From contig CAYTXG010000011.1 of the NCBI GenBank assembly GCA_964441025.1, positions 1-62,633 on the forward strand: 62,633 nt of DNA, read 5' to 3'. Position numbers and translations under genes: made by a program. The notes beneath the pieces are model-generated. The model was not told where the DNA came from. It made no database searches and worked only from the letters and a program-made list of their open reading frames with translations. The DNA is from JAAZIN01 sp964441025 (GTDB lineage: Bacteria > Bacillota > Dethiobacteria > DTU022). Positions 53,745 to 62,633 of the stretch are shown piece after piece (within the stretch, counting starts at the first letter, position 1; each line of letters starts with the position of its first letter).

Positions 53745-54623
53745 GTGAATGGAATGGTCCGGGATGATGCCATCCAGGTTGTCCTGATTACCGGGCTTTC
53801 CGGAGCCGGTAAGAGTAATGCTATCAACTGTTTCGAAGATCTTGGTTTTTTTTGTGTGGACAATTTGCCGCCAACTTTTATTCCTAAATTTGCCGAGCTG
53901 TGCCTCCAGTCGGGGGGAAAAATAAGCAAGGTTGCCCTTGTCTGCGATATGCGCGGCGGTGCTTTTTTTAGCCACCTTTTCGAAGCCCTTCAGGAGCTGG
54001 AGGAAAATCAAATTGACCACGAGATTCTCTTTCTTGAAGCTGCCGACGAGGTGCTCCTGCGGCGTTTCCAGGAGACCAGGCGGCGCCATCCCCTTTCAAA
54101 TGGCGGCTTGCTCGAAGCGATTCGGGCGGAAAGGTTGGCTTTAAGCGAACTGAGAGGCAAGGCAGACAAAATTATCGACACCTCCCCGCTTTCACCGAGG
54201 GATCTGAAAGTAAAAATATATGAGTTGTATGAACCGGGGCAGCGGGAAAGGAGCATGCCTGTTTTGCTGGTGAGCTTTGGGTTCAAGTACGGAATGCCCC
54301 TGGATGCCGACCTCGTTTTTGATGTGCGATTTTTGCCAAACCCGCATTATGTGGATCAGCTCCGGCCTTTAACGGGAGAGGACTCCCGGGTCAAGGATTA
54401 TCTCTGGCGGTGGATGGTTACGCATAAATATATCCAGAAACTACAGGATCTCCTTGAATTCTCCATCCCCTACTATGTTCGCGAAGGCAAAGCGCAGTTG
54501 CTTGTTGCCATCGGTTGCACCGGGGGAAGGCACCGCTCTGTTGCCCTGGCTATCGAACTGGGGCGAATCCTGGCGGACCGTTACCGGATTCAGATTGATC
54601 ACAGAGATATTGACAAGGTTTAG
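53745..54623 (+). CDS. rapZ: RapZ/YvcJ nucleotide-binding protein
   Basis: P-loop protein, 292 residues, with Walker A GLSGAGKSN (near 18-26) and the C-terminal GCTGGRHRSVA block. In gammaproteobacteria RapZ regulates GlmS through small RNAs; in Firmicutes the homologue YvcJ is linked to competence, and its role is not settled. The start is GTG 53745 or ATG 53754; AGAAAG is the only nearby site. In most Firmicutes it is followed by glmR (yvcK) and whiA; here whiA follows directly after 144 bases. Confidence 0.93.
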   Translation: MNGMVRDDAIQVVLITGLSGAGKSNAINCFEDLGFFCVDNLPPTFIPKFAELCLQSGGKISKVALVCDMRGGAFFSHLFEALQELEENQIDHEILFLEAADEVLLRRFQETRRRHPLSNGGLLEAIRAERLALSELRGKADKIIDTSPLSPRDLKVKIYELYEPGQRERSMPVLLVSFGFKYGMPLDADLVFDVRFLPNPHYVDQLRPLTGEDSRVKDYLWRWMVTHKYIQKLQDLLEFSIPYYVREGKAQLLVAIGCTGGRHRSVALAIELGRILADRYRIQIDHRDIDKV

Positions 54624-54767
54624 GCCATTCCCTTTGTTTATGCGGGTTCGCGGGTTTTACCAGGCTGTGCCGCTCTGTGAACGCAGCGGAAGAGCAAGTG
54701 CCGCCTGGCTGTTATATTCTGAACCGGTCCTGAAAGTTTACCGCATGCCAAAAGGGGTGCTCTAATC
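54624..54767 (+). other. Gap where glmR (yvcK) would be expected
   Basis: 144 bases between rapZ and whiA. An open frame of 41 codons from ATG 54640 ends at 54765, but it has no ribosome site and no similarity I can see to GlmR, so I do not call it a gene. AAAAGGGG at 54749-54756 serves whiA. Confidence 0.4.
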
Positions 54768-55733
54768 GTGTTATTTACCCGGCAGGTTAAGCTGGAGCTG
54801 GTTCGCCATGAACAGAGGGCGTCCTGCTGCAATCATGCCGAGTTGACTGCCCTGCTGCTCCTGTGCGGTTTTTTGACCATCCGCGGCAGTGATTACATTC
54901 TGAGCATCGAGGTGGAACATATTGCCCTGGCCCGTCACCTTTTCAGCCTGCTTAAAGCTGCCGGGGCAGGTTCTGCGGCTGTATTAAAGAAGCAGGAACG
55001 CCGCCTGAAGAAAAAATGCTACCTGGTGCAGGTAAGCGGTAAAGATAGAATTGAGTCGCTTCTGCGGGAACGAGGCCCCATAAACGGCCCGGTGCCCGAT
55101 CATCCCATCAGAGCGCCTCGCCGGATTCCGCCTCTGCGCTGCTGCCGCCGCGCCTTTCTCAGGGGGGCGTTCCTGGCCGGAGGATCGCTAAGCGCTCCTG
55201 CCGGCTCGGGTTATCATCTGGAGATTAGTTGCGGTTCACGGGAGGCGGCCCTCATCCTGCGCAGCTGCCTGGAAACATTCAACATCCGATCCTCTGTCAG
55301 GCGGCGCCGGAGCTGCTATTGCCTGTACCAGAAGAGCTCGGAGGCAATTGCTGATTTTCTGAGGGTTATTGGGGCGGACAGTGCCCTCCTGCAGCTGGAA
55401 AGCGCCAGGGTGATCCGGAGCATGCGCAACCAGGTCAATCGCCTCGTCAATTGTGAAACTGCCAACCTGGATAAGGTTGTTGCCTCTGCCCAGCTGCAGC
55501 TGGCCGTGATAGATCGGGTGGAGCAGCATACAGGTCTGCAGAACCTTCCCCCTTCCCTGCGTTTGGCTGCGGAAATGCGCCGTCGTAATCCCGAGGCTTC
55601 GCTCAGGGAGCTGGGGCGGATGTTTGAGCCGCCGCTGAGCAAGTCGGCGGTGAATCACCGTTTCAGGCAGCTGGCGGCTATCGACAAGAGTATTGATCAA
55701 ACAAATAACGTTTTTCCCCGAAGGAGAGCATAG
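54768..55733 (+). CDS. whiA: WhiA-type DNA-binding protein
   Basis: 321 residues: N-terminal region, two LAGLIDADG-like halves (FLRGAFLAGGSLSAP near 126-140 marks the core) and a C-terminal helix-turn-helix (ASLRELGRMF, LSKSAVNHRFRQL). WhiA controls division and sporulation genes in Actinobacteria and affects division in Bacillus. The start is the GTG at 54768 with AAAAGGGG upstream. The rapZ-whiA neighbourhood supports the call. Confidence 0.94.
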   Translation: MLFTRQVKLELVRHEQRASCCNHAELTALLLLCGFLTIRGSDYILSIEVEHIALARHLFSLLKAAGAGSAAVLKKQERRLKKKCYLVQVSGKDRIESLLRERGPINGPVPDHPIRAPRRIPPLRCCRRAFLRGAFLAGGSLSAPAGSGYHLEISCGSREAALILRSCLETFNIRSSVRRRRSCYCLYQKSSEAIADFLRVIGADSALLQLESARVIRSMRNQVNRLVNCETANLDKVVASAQLQLAVIDRVEQHTGLQNLPPSLRLAAEMRRRNPEASLRELGRMFEPPLSKSAVNHRFRQLAAIDKSIDQTNNVFPRRRA

Positions 55734-55805
55734 GTATATTTCAGAGGGACCTGCACAGCGGGTATCTGTTCCATAAATCCGGTTAAAGCAGGAATATCCC
55801 GAATA

Positions 55806-55814
55806 TTTGTCGAA
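55806..55814 (+). promoter_or_regulatory. Possible Spo0A box before rpoN
   Basis: TTTGTCGAA at 55806-55814 matches the Spo0A box core TGTCGAA, 22 bases before the rpoN start. A single short match. Confidence 0.3.
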
Positions 55815-55836
55815 ATAAACAGCAGGGAGTGAAGTG

Positions 55837-57246
55837 ATGAAGCTGGATTATCAATTAAAAATTGAGCAGACCCAGAAGTTGATCATCACCCCTGAGTTAA
55901 AAATGGCCATTGCCCTTTTGCAATATTCCACCATGGAGTTGCATGATTTTATCCAGGAAGAACTTTTAAACAACCCTGTGCTGGAGCCGGGTGAGGGTGA
56001 AACAAGGGGCGAGGAAGAGTCCTCTGAAGAGCCTGTCTCCGACGAACTTCAGGAAGATGATTTTCCCTGGGAAGAATACTTTCGGGATATGGACCTGGAT
56101 GCCTCGGGATATATTTCCAATCCTGCAGGCAGGGATTGGAGCGAGTACCCCACCGTCGACAATTATGCCTGCAGCCCGCGCACGATGATGGAGGATCTGC
56201 TCGGACAGCTGCGCCTCATGCGCCTCTCACCGCGAAGGTACAGTGTTGCTGCTTATATTATCGGCAATCTTGAACCAAGCGGCTATTTGAATATCGATGT
56301 GGCCGAACTTGCTTCTGCTTTAGGGGTACCGCCCGGGGAGATGGAAACAGCCTTGCAGACAGTGCAGGGTTTGGAGCCCACGGGCATTGCCTCACGCAGT
56401 CTCCATGAATGTCTAATGCTGCAGCTTAACAGCCTAAAAGATCCCTTGCCGCTGGCTGTCAAAATTGTCGAACAGTACCTCTCTGCAGCTGCCGACGGCC
56501 GCTATCGACAGATTGCGGCCAGGCTTGGCTGCGATGTCAAGGAAGTTCAGGATGCCGTTGATTTTATTCGCACCCTTAACCCCAAACCGGGTTCCATTTT
56601 TGGAGGCGCTCCCGAGACTCGCTATATAGTGCCTGATATCAATGTGGAGAAGGTTGGAGATAAATACGAAATTGTGATGAATGATCAGCTTGTCCCCCAA
56701 TTGATGATCAGCCCTTTTTACAGAAGATTGGCAAAAAACGGGGTGGGCGATGAAAAGCTTTCCGTCTTTATCAAAGGCAAACTTGAAAGGGCAACCTGGC
56801 TTTTGCGCAGCATCGAGCAGCGGCGCCTCACTCTCTACCGGGTAGCCCATCAAATTGTTCAGATTCAGCAGCCCTTTTTGGAACAGGGGATTAAGCAGCT
56901 CAAACCTCTCACCCTGAAGGATGTAGCCCAGGCAGTGGGGGTTCACGAGTCTACTGTCAGCCGTGCCACTGCAAACAAGTACATGCAGACCCCGCGCGGC
57001 CTTTTTCCCTTGAAATTTTTCTTCTCCAGCGGGCTCACGGGCGAAGGGGGCGAAGATTATTCTTCGCACAGTATCAAAAGCTACATGCGCGAGCTCATCG
57101 AGCAGGAGGATCCGCAAAGCCCATTCAGCGATCAGCAGTTGACGGAACTGCTCGAGGAGAAGGGGATTGCTGTTTCCCGCCGCACTATTGCCAAATACCG
57201 CGAAGAGCTCTCCATACCCGCCTCGTACCGCCGCCGCCGCCATTAG
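55837..57246 (+). CDS. rpoN: RNA polymerase sigma-54 factor
   Basis: Sigma factor for activator-dependent (-24/-12) promoters, 469 residues. Region I is glutamine-rich (LKIEQTQKLIITPELKMAIALLQ), followed by an acidic region, the core-binding domain, a helix-turn-helix (TLKDVAQAVGVHESTVSRAT) and the C-terminal RpoN box RRTIAKYREELSIP. The start is the ATG at 55837 with AGGGAG eight bases upstream; GTG 55834 is possible. It stands before pgk where cggR or gap often lies. Its activators are not in the window. Confidence 0.95.
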   Translation: MKLDYQLKIEQTQKLIITPELKMAIALLQYSTMELHDFIQEELLNNPVLEPGEGETRGEEESSEEPVSDELQEDDFPWEEYFRDMDLDASGYISNPAGRDWSEYPTVDNYACSPRTMMEDLLGQLRLMRLSPRRYSVAAYIIGNLEPSGYLNIDVAELASALGVPPGEMETALQTVQGLEPTGIASRSLHECLMLQLNSLKDPLPLAVKIVEQYLSAAADGRYRQIAARLGCDVKEVQDAVDFIRTLNPKPGSIFGGAPETRYIVPDINVEKVGDKYEIVMNDQLVPQLMISPFYRRLAKNGVGDEKLSVFIKGKLERATWLLRSIEQRRLTLYRVAHQIVQIQQPFLEQGIKQLKPLTLKDVAQAVGVHESTVSRATANKYMQTPRGLFPLKFFFSSGLTGEGGEDYSSHSIKSYMRELIEQEDPQSPFSDQQLTELLEEKGIAVSRRTIAKYREELSIPASYRRRRH

Positions 57247-57518
57247 AGGTTGGATGTTGAATTCCGGGTCCTGGAGGAGAGCATTTCTGTCAAATAGCAC
57301 CTGATAACATCTACGGCTCCCGTCCTCCCGGCTTCCGATGACCCCGGCCTCTCCCGGTTATTTGCCGTCGAACACAGTTCGTAATAAGCTGCTCTATAAC
57401 TCCTTCCCGCTTCCAACATCGTGCTTCCACCCTCCAGTGAGCGATGGCGTTTAAAGACAGCTTTTGTGGTAGAATAATGGTTGCCAATGAAAATTAGCCC
57501 AAGGATGGTGAGCCGCGG
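57247..57518 (+). other. Intergenic region with promoter of the pgk operon
   Basis: 272 bases. TGGTAGAAT (57467-57475) is an extended -10 with only a weak TTTAAA upstream and is the likely promoter. No CggR operator or terminator is clear. Nothing else recognised. Confidence 0.4.
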
Positions 57519-58697
57519 TTGAAACTCAGTGTGTCCGATATTGAAGTTAAGGGGAAGAGAGTGCTCCTGCGGGTTGATTTAAATGTACCCCTGGATGAAG
57601 GGCGGGTTAAGGACGACACCAGGATCCGGGCGGCCCTGCCCACGATAGTGGACTTGCTGCAAAGGGGGGCCCGTCTCATACTGGTCTCCCATATGGGCCG
57701 CCCCGGGGGGGAGGTCAGGCCGGAGCTGCGTCTTGATCCTGTTGCCGCCTGTCTGTCAGAACTCCTGGGCCGGGCTGTGCCGAAGCTGGACCGGGTTGTC
57801 GGCGAGGCAGTGCAGAAGGTGGTGGATCAGCTTGCCAATGGAGAACTCCTGCTGCTGGAAAACGTTCGCTTCGAAAAGGGTGAGGAGATGAACGATCCTG
57901 TTTTTGCCCGGCAGCTGGCCCAAATGGCCGATATTTTTGTCAATGACGCTTTCGGAACCGCTCACCGGGCGCACGCTTCCACCTCCGGAGTGGCGGAGTA
58001 CATTCCCGCCCTGGCCGGCTTTCTGATGATCAAGGAAATTGAACAGCTGACCCGGTGTGTTGAACAGCCCGCCCGTCCTCTTGTGGCAATTTTGGGCGGG
58101 GCCAAGGTATCGGATAAGCTGAATGTGATCCGCCGGTTCATGGAGCTTGCGGACAGACTTCTCCTGGGAGGGGGCATGGCCAATACTTTTCTGGCAGCCC
58201 TGGATTATCCCATGGGTGATTCCTTCTACGAGAAGGAACAGGTGGAGAATGCGGGAGAGATTCTCAGGGCCTGCGAAGAGAGCAGCTGCTGCCTGCAGCT
58301 GCCTGTGGATCTGGTTGTAACCAGGGAATTAAAGGTGCAAAGCCAATCCTGTGTTGTCCCTGTTGGGGAGGTGGGTGAAGGCTGGAAGGCTGTCGATATC
58401 GGCCCGGAAACAGCTGCACTTTTCAGCGAAGCTGCTGACGCGGCGGGGACGGTTCTCTGGAACGGGCCCCTGGGCGTTTTTGAAACGGCGCCCTTTCACC
58501 GCGGCACCGAGGCGGTGGCCCGCGCAGTTTCCCGGAGCTCTGCTTTCTCCATTGTCGGAGGCGGTGATATTGTTGCTGCCGTTGAGGAATTCGGCTTGAC
58601 AGAGCAGATCGATTTTATTTCTACCGGCGGCGGTGCAACTCTTGAATTTTGGGAGGGGAAAGAGCTGCCCGGGATCGCTGTTCTCCAGGACAAATAG
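57519..58697 (+). CDS. pgk: Phosphoglycerate kinase
   Basis: Transfers phosphate from 1,3-bisphosphoglycerate to ADP. 392 residues. Conserved blocks are VLLRVDLNVPLDEG (N-terminal substrate loop), LVSHMGRPGG, LGGAKVSDK and the nucleotide-binding GGGDIVAAV region. The start is the TTG at 57519 with GGTGAG upstream. It is first in the cluster pgk-tpiA-gpmI-eno. Confidence 0.97.
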   Translation: MKLSVSDIEVKGKRVLLRVDLNVPLDEGRVKDDTRIRAALPTIVDLLQRGARLILVSHMGRPGGEVRPELRLDPVAACLSELLGRAVPKLDRVVGEAVQKVVDQLANGELLLLENVRFEKGEEMNDPVFARQLAQMADIFVNDAFGTAHRAHASTSGVAEYIPALAGFLMIKEIEQLTRCVEQPARPLVAILGGAKVSDKLNVIRRFMELADRLLLGGGMANTFLAALDYPMGDSFYEKEQVENAGEILRACEESSCCLQLPVDLVVTRELKVQSQSCVVPVGEVGEGWKAVDIGPETAALFSEAADAAGTVLWNGPLGVFETAPFHRGTEAVARAVSRSSAFSIVGGGDIVAAVEEFGLTEQIDFISTGGGATLEFWEGKELPGIAVLQDK

Positions 58698-58757
58698 CCG
58701 CTTAGCCGCCGCTGTATTTATCGGTGCGAGGACAAAATAGTCTGGAGGGAAATACTT

Positions 58758-59525
58758 ATGGAATTAATTATTGCTGCAAACTGGAAGATGCATAAAACTG
58801 CGGCGGAAACAGCCGCCTTTTGCAGCGGGCTAAAAAAAAGAGAAGCGGAGTTCCGGGGAGTGGAGGTTTTGATCTGCCCCCCTTTCACCGCGCTTGCCGC
58901 TGCTGCTGCCGCCCTTGAAGGCAGCGGCATCAAGCTGGGGGCCCAGAATATGTTCTGGGAGGAAAAAGGCGCCTATACCGGAGAGATTGCTCCGGCCATG
59001 TTAAAAGAATTTGGAGTCAGCCACATAATTATCGGGCATTCCGAGCGGCGCCATATCATGGGCGAGGATGACACCGCTGTCCACAAAAAGCTGATGACAG
59101 CTCTGGCTCATGATCTTACGCCGCTGCTCTGCATCGGGGAAACGGGGGAGCAGCGCAGCAGCGGTGAAACTGAAGCCGTTCTGGAGAGGCAGCTCCGGAC
59201 TGCCCTGGAAGGACCCGGCAGGCCTGCTCCGGGGGATCTGGTGGTGGCCTATGAGCCGGTTTGGGCTATCGGGACAGGCAAGGCCGCATCGCCGGGTGAC
59301 GCCGCCTCCGCCTCGGATCTGGTACGGCGGGTTGTGGGGAGCATTCTGGGCGGTGTTGGTGCGTCAGCCCTGCGGGTGCAATATGGGGGCAGCGTCAGCG
59401 CCGCCAATATCGGCAGCTTTATCGCCCTTACGCAGGTTAATGGGGCCCTTGTCGGCGGATCGAGCCTGGAGGTTGGTTCCTTTGCCGACTTGATTCTTGC
59501 CGCTAAGGAGGCGGCGGGGTGCTGA
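58758..59525 (+). CDS. tpiA: Triosephosphate isomerase
   Basis: Interconverts dihydroxyacetone phosphate and glyceraldehyde 3-phosphate. 255 residues. N-terminal AANWKMHK, catalytic His in IIIGHSERR (near 93-101), catalytic Glu in AYEPVWAIGTGKA (near 165), and the phosphate loop YGGSVS. The ATG at 58758 follows TGGAGGGA. Its end overlaps gpmI by 7 bases. Confidence 0.98.
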   Translation: MELIIAANWKMHKTAAETAAFCSGLKKREAEFRGVEVLICPPFTALAAAAAALEGSGIKLGAQNMFWEEKGAYTGEIAPAMLKEFGVSHIIIGHSERRHIMGEDDTAVHKKLMTALAHDLTPLLCIGETGEQRSSGETEAVLERQLRTALEGPGRPAPGDLVVAYEPVWAIGTGKAASPGDAASASDLVRRVVGSILGGVGASALRVQYGGSVSAANIGSFIALTQVNGALVGGSSLEVGSFADLILAAKEAAGC

Positions 59526-61051
59526 ACCCGATTGCGCTGGTAATTCTCGACGGCTGGGGTTGCTGCAGTGAGTCCTTTGGAAACGCCATCCGGCAGGCCC
59601 GCACTCCGCAAATAGACAGCTTGATGAAGGAATATCCCTGCTGTTCTATCCAGGCTGCCGGGGAGGCTGTTGGACTGCCTGCGGGGCAGATGGGCAACTC
59701 TGAGGTAGGGCATTTAAACCTGGGAGCAGGCCGTATTGTCTACCAGGATCTCAGCCGGATTTCACAGGCTGTCGAGGACGGCGCTTTTTATGAGAATCCC
59801 GTGCTCAAGGAGGCCATGCAGTGGTCACATCAGCACGGCAGCAGCGTCCACCTCGTCGGCCTTCTTTCAGACGGGGGGGTTCACAGCCATACCGGGCACC
59901 TTTTGGCCCTGCTGGAAATGTCTGAGCGGCAGCAGGTGGAGCGTGTTTTTGTCCATGCTATTCTTGACGGCAGGGATACGCCGCCTGCCAGCGCCGGCCC
60001 CTACATTGAACAGTTCCATGAGCGCAGCCTGGCCCGGGGGCGCGGCTATATTGCCACCATTTGCGGACGTTATTATGCCATGGACCGGGACAGGCGCTGG
60101 GAGCGCATAGAGAAAGCTTATCGCGCCTATATTTGTGGGGAGGGCCACTGCTCCACCGATCCGCGGCGGGCTCTTGAAGAGGCTTACAGCCGGGGGGAGA
60201 CGGATGAATTCATGCAGCCGGCGGTAATTACAGGCCCGGAGGGCAGCCCCCTGGCAACGATGCAGGAAAACGACAGCGTCATCTTTTTCAATTTCCGCCC
60301 GGACCGGGTTCGCCAGATCAGCCATGCCCTGACGGATGATGAATTCGTCTGTTTTGATCGGGGCCCGGCTGCGCCGCAGCCCCACTGTGTGACCATGACT
60401 GAATATGAGCACAGCCTGCCCCTTCCGGTAGCCTTTCCGCCGGAATATCTGGAAAATACCCTGGGCCAGATCTATGGCGGCTCCGGGATATCCCAGCTGC
60501 GCGCAGCAGAGACGGAAAAATACGCCCATGTCACCTTTTTTTTTAACGGGGGGCGAGAGCAGCCTTTTCCGGGGGAAGAACGGGTGCTGATTCCCTCACC
60601 AAAGGTGGCCACCTATGACCTGCAGCCTGAAATGAGCGCCGCGGGCGTGGGTGACGTAGCTGTGCGAGCCCTTGTTCAGGGGCGCCACCGCCTTATTGTG
60701 GTTAACTTTGCCAATGCGGATATGGTTGGTCATACCGGTATTCTGGAGGCGGCGGTGAGGGGAGTGGAGGCGGTGGACCGGCAGCTCGGCATAATTGCGG
60801 AGGCGGCGCTGGCGAGGGGATGGCGGATGGTTATCTGCGGCGATCACGGCAATGCAGAAACCATGATCGATGAGAGCGGCGGCCCCCATACGGCTCATAC
60901 CGCCAACCCCGTTCCCTGCATTCTTCCAGGCTGCGGCCCGCTGGAGCTGCGGCAAGACGGCTGTCTGGCTGATGTTGCCCCGACGATCTTGCAGCTTGCC
61001 GGCCTGCCCCAGCCCCCGGAGATGACGGGGCAAAGCCTCATTGCAGGGTAA
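59519..61051 (+). CDS. gpmI: Phosphoglycerate mutase, cofactor-independent
   Basis: Manganese-dependent 2,3-bisphosphoglycerate-independent mutase, 510 residues. The N-terminal VILDGWG holds a metal ligand, the catalytic Ser is in MGNSEVGHLNLGAG (near 62), and late metal motifs are NFANADMVGHTG and ICGDHGNAE. The start is the GTG at 59519, inside the end of tpiA, with GGAGGCGG upstream. This is the usual form in spore-formers, where Mn control of the enzyme is important in spores. Confidence 0.97.
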   Translation: MLNPIALVILDGWGCCSESFGNAIRQARTPQIDSLMKEYPCCSIQAAGEAVGLPAGQMGNSEVGHLNLGAGRIVYQDLSRISQAVEDGAFYENPVLKEAMQWSHQHGSSVHLVGLLSDGGVHSHTGHLLALLEMSERQQVERVFVHAILDGRDTPPASAGPYIEQFHERSLARGRGYIATICGRYYAMDRDRRWERIEKAYRAYICGEGHCSTDPRRALEEAYSRGETDEFMQPAVITGPEGSPLATMQENDSVIFFNFRPDRVRQISHALTDDEFVCFDRGPAAPQPHCVTMTEYEHSLPLPVAFPPEYLENTLGQIYGGSGISQLRAAETEKYAHVTFFFNGGREQPFPGEERVLIPSPKVATYDLQPEMSAAGVGDVAVRALVQGRHRLIVVNFANADMVGHTGILEAAVRGVEAVDRQLGIIAEAALARGWRMVICGDHGNAETMIDESGGPHTAHTANPVPCILPGCGPLELRQDGCLADVAPTILQLAGLPQPPEMTGQSLIAG

Positions 61052-61275
61052 AGGGTCCGGAACAGGGCCGGCATGATCAAAATGATGGGACAATTTCAGG
61101 CTTAGCGGCAGCTGTGCCTGTCATCCCGGGCAGAGGGGTTTCTTTAGGGCGCTGCACTATCTAGTATGAGGGATATATTTCTGCGGAGCAGGCTGATGCT
61201 ATTGTACAATCCGACATAATCGTTTTCCGGCACGGATTCGGCCTTGCGCGACAGAATAAAAAGGAGAGTGCGATA

Positions 61276-62550
61276 ATGGATGAACGGATCATAGAGGTAA
61301 AGGCGCGGGAAATTCTAGATTCGCGTGGCAATCCCACCCTGGAAGCGGAGGTTCTGCTGCAGGGAGGCTGGCGGGGGAGGGCGGCGGTCCCCTCCGGCGC
61401 CTCCACCGGAACTTTTGAGGCGGTGGAACTGCGGGATGGCGACAAAAAACGCTACCTGGGCAGGGGTGTGCTCAAGGCGGTGAAAAACGTAAACGAGAAG
61501 ATCGCTCCTGCCGTGCGCGGTCTGAATGTGCTGGAGCAGAGGCTTCTTGATGGGCTCATGATCGAGCTTGACGGGACCCCCAACAAGGCAAAGCTCGGGG
61601 CAAATGCTATTCTCGGCGTCTCCCTGGCCGCTGCAAGGGCTGCTGCGACAGCGCTCGATCTTCCCCTGTACCGCTACCTGGGCGGGCTGCAGGGTGTTCT
61701 GCTGCCTGTACCATTCATGAACATCCTTAACGGCGGCCAGCATGCGGATAATAATATAGATATTCAGGAATTCATGATCGTGCCGGCCGGAGCGGAAAGC
61801 TTCAGCAGCGCTCTGCAGATGGGGGCGGAGGTGTTCCATCGGCTGAAAAGTCTTCTTGCTTCGCGGGGTTTGAGCACAGCCGTGGGCGACGAAGGCGGTT
61901 TCGCCCCTGACCTGGAGTCAAATGCAGCGGCCCTGGAGGTAATTACTGAAGCGATAACCGCTGCCGGCTATGACCCGGGCAAAGAAATCTATCTGGCCCT
62001 CGATATTGCGGCCACAGAGCTGATGCAAAACGGGCGCTATCATTTTGAAGGGGAATCTTACAGCGGTGAAGATATGGTCCAGTACTACAGCAGCCTTGAA
62101 CAGCGATATCCGCTCATCAGCATTGAAGACGGCCTGGGCGAAGAAGATTGGGAGGGCTGGGCCGGGCTGACTGAAAGGCTGGGGAGAAGGATGAAGCTGG
62201 TGGGTGATGATCTTTTTGTCACCAACCCGCAGCGTTTTGCCAGGGGAATCGAAAAAGGGGTGGGGAATGCGATTCTAATCAAGCTGAACCAGATCGGGAC
62301 ATTGAGCGAGACTCTGGATACCGTGGCTCTGGCTCACCGCTCCGGCTACGGCGTCATCATTTCGCATAGATCGGGAGAAACGAACGACAGCTTTATCGCC
62401 GATCTGGCGGTGGCGGTGGGGGCGGGGATGATCAAAACAGGTGCGCCTTCGCGGGTGGATCGCGTGGCCAAATACAATCAGCTTCTCCGCATTGAGGAAA
62501 GGCTTGGCGACAGCGCCCGCTTCGCCGGCCGGACTGTCTTAAAAAGTTAG
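61276..62550 (+). CDS. eno: Enolase
   Basis: Dehydrates 2-phosphoglycerate to PEP. 424 residues. Signature blocks are AREILDSRGNPTLE, VPSGASTGTFEA, the metal-site Asp/Glu in DIAATEL and SIEDGLGEEDW, and the late ILIKLNQIGTLSET and SHRSGETND. The ATG at 61276 follows AAAAGGAG. It is separated from gpmI by 224 bases, so may also have its own promoter. Complete at its 3' end. Confidence 0.98.
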   Translation: MDERIIEVKAREILDSRGNPTLEAEVLLQGGWRGRAAVPSGASTGTFEAVELRDGDKKRYLGRGVLKAVKNVNEKIAPAVRGLNVLEQRLLDGLMIELDGTPNKAKLGANAILGVSLAAARAAATALDLPLYRYLGGLQGVLLPVPFMNILNGGQHADNNIDIQEFMIVPAGAESFSSALQMGAEVFHRLKSLLASRGLSTAVGDEGGFAPDLESNAAALEVITEAITAAGYDPGKEIYLALDIAATELMQNGRYHFEGESYSGEDMVQYYSSLEQRYPLISIEDGLGEEDWEGWAGLTERLGRRMKLVGDDLFVTNPQRFARGIEKGVGNAILIKLNQIGTLSETLDTVALAHRSGYGVIISHRSGETNDSFIADLAVAVGAGMIKTGAPSRVDRVAKYNQLLRIEERLGDSARFAGRTVLKS

Positions 62551-62553
62551 CGT

Positions 62554-62582
62554 TTGCCGGTGGTCATTTTTTATGTTAGAAT
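62554..62582 (+). promoter_or_regulatory. Putative promoter after eno
   Basis: TTGCCG (62554-62559), 17-base spacer, TAGAAT (62577-62582) with an upstream TGT. It faces the right edge; its gene lies beyond the window. Confidence 0.45.
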
Positions 62583-62633
62583 CCTGACTTTGACAGCTTA
62601 AAAGAAATAAAAAGGCCGCTTCCCTTGCAGCCA

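Overview
This window is chromosomal DNA from an endospore-forming Firmicute, most likely a GC-rich Clostridia lineage. The exact genus cannot be told from sequence alone. The evidence is a set of sporulation genes (sigG, spoIIR, ywmB, spoIID, spoIIQ-like, spoIIID), strong AGGAGG-type ribosome sites with many GTG and TTG starts, an S-box riboswitch, and gene order close to that of Bacillus subtilis. I see no insertion sequence, prophage, CRISPR array or rRNA. There is one tRNA, tRNA-Thr(CGU).

Layout. (1) 1-16.5 kb follows the Bacillus rpmE-to-mbl block: rpmE, a DUF1385 membrane protein, prfA, prmC, a convergent NikR-type regulator, sigG, spoIIR, a Na/Pi cotransporter, tsaC, a low-molecular-weight phosphatase, rpiB, glyA, a dCMP deaminase, ywmB, murA, spoIID, spoIIQ-like, spoIIID and mbl. 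The atp operon and upp, which lie inside this block in Bacillus, are absent. (2) 16.5-31 kb is more lineage-specific: a PHP phosphoesterase, a DMT transporter, gap, a cupin-type glucose-6-phosphate isomerase, a three-gene homocysteine-synthesis set (HcyS, NIL/ferredoxin, UPF0280), the tRNA, a 55-residue orphan protein, a MoxR-VWA-CooC cassette, a phosphoribosyltransferase, S-box-controlled metK, and recD2. (3) 31-55.7 kb again follows the Bacillus comF-hpf-secA-prfB-ftsEX-ctpB-minJ-uvrBA-rapZ-whiA order, with an unrecognised nucleotidyltransferase-like protein, YitT, Gdt1, uvrC and a HAD phosphatase inserted. (4) 55.8-62.6 kb holds rpoN and the lower-glycolysis operon pgk-tpiA-gpmI-eno, without gap or cggR.

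How the genes work together. Sporulation genes carry recognisable compartment-specific promoters: sigma-F-like sites before sigG and spoIIQ, sigma-E-like sites before spoIID and spoIIID. SpoIIR signals across the septum, and SpoIID and SpoIIQ act in engulfment. The HcyS/HcyF/UPF0280 genes probably make homocysteine directly from aspartate semialdehyde and sulfide, feeding methionine and then SAM through MetK. CooC, together with the MoxR/VWA pair, suggests assembly of a nickel enzyme such as CO dehydrogenase, and NikR suggests nickel homeostasis. These fit an anaerobe, possibly an acetogen or syntroph, but no CODH structural gene lies in the window. All functions are inferred by reading motifs. 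No database search was run.
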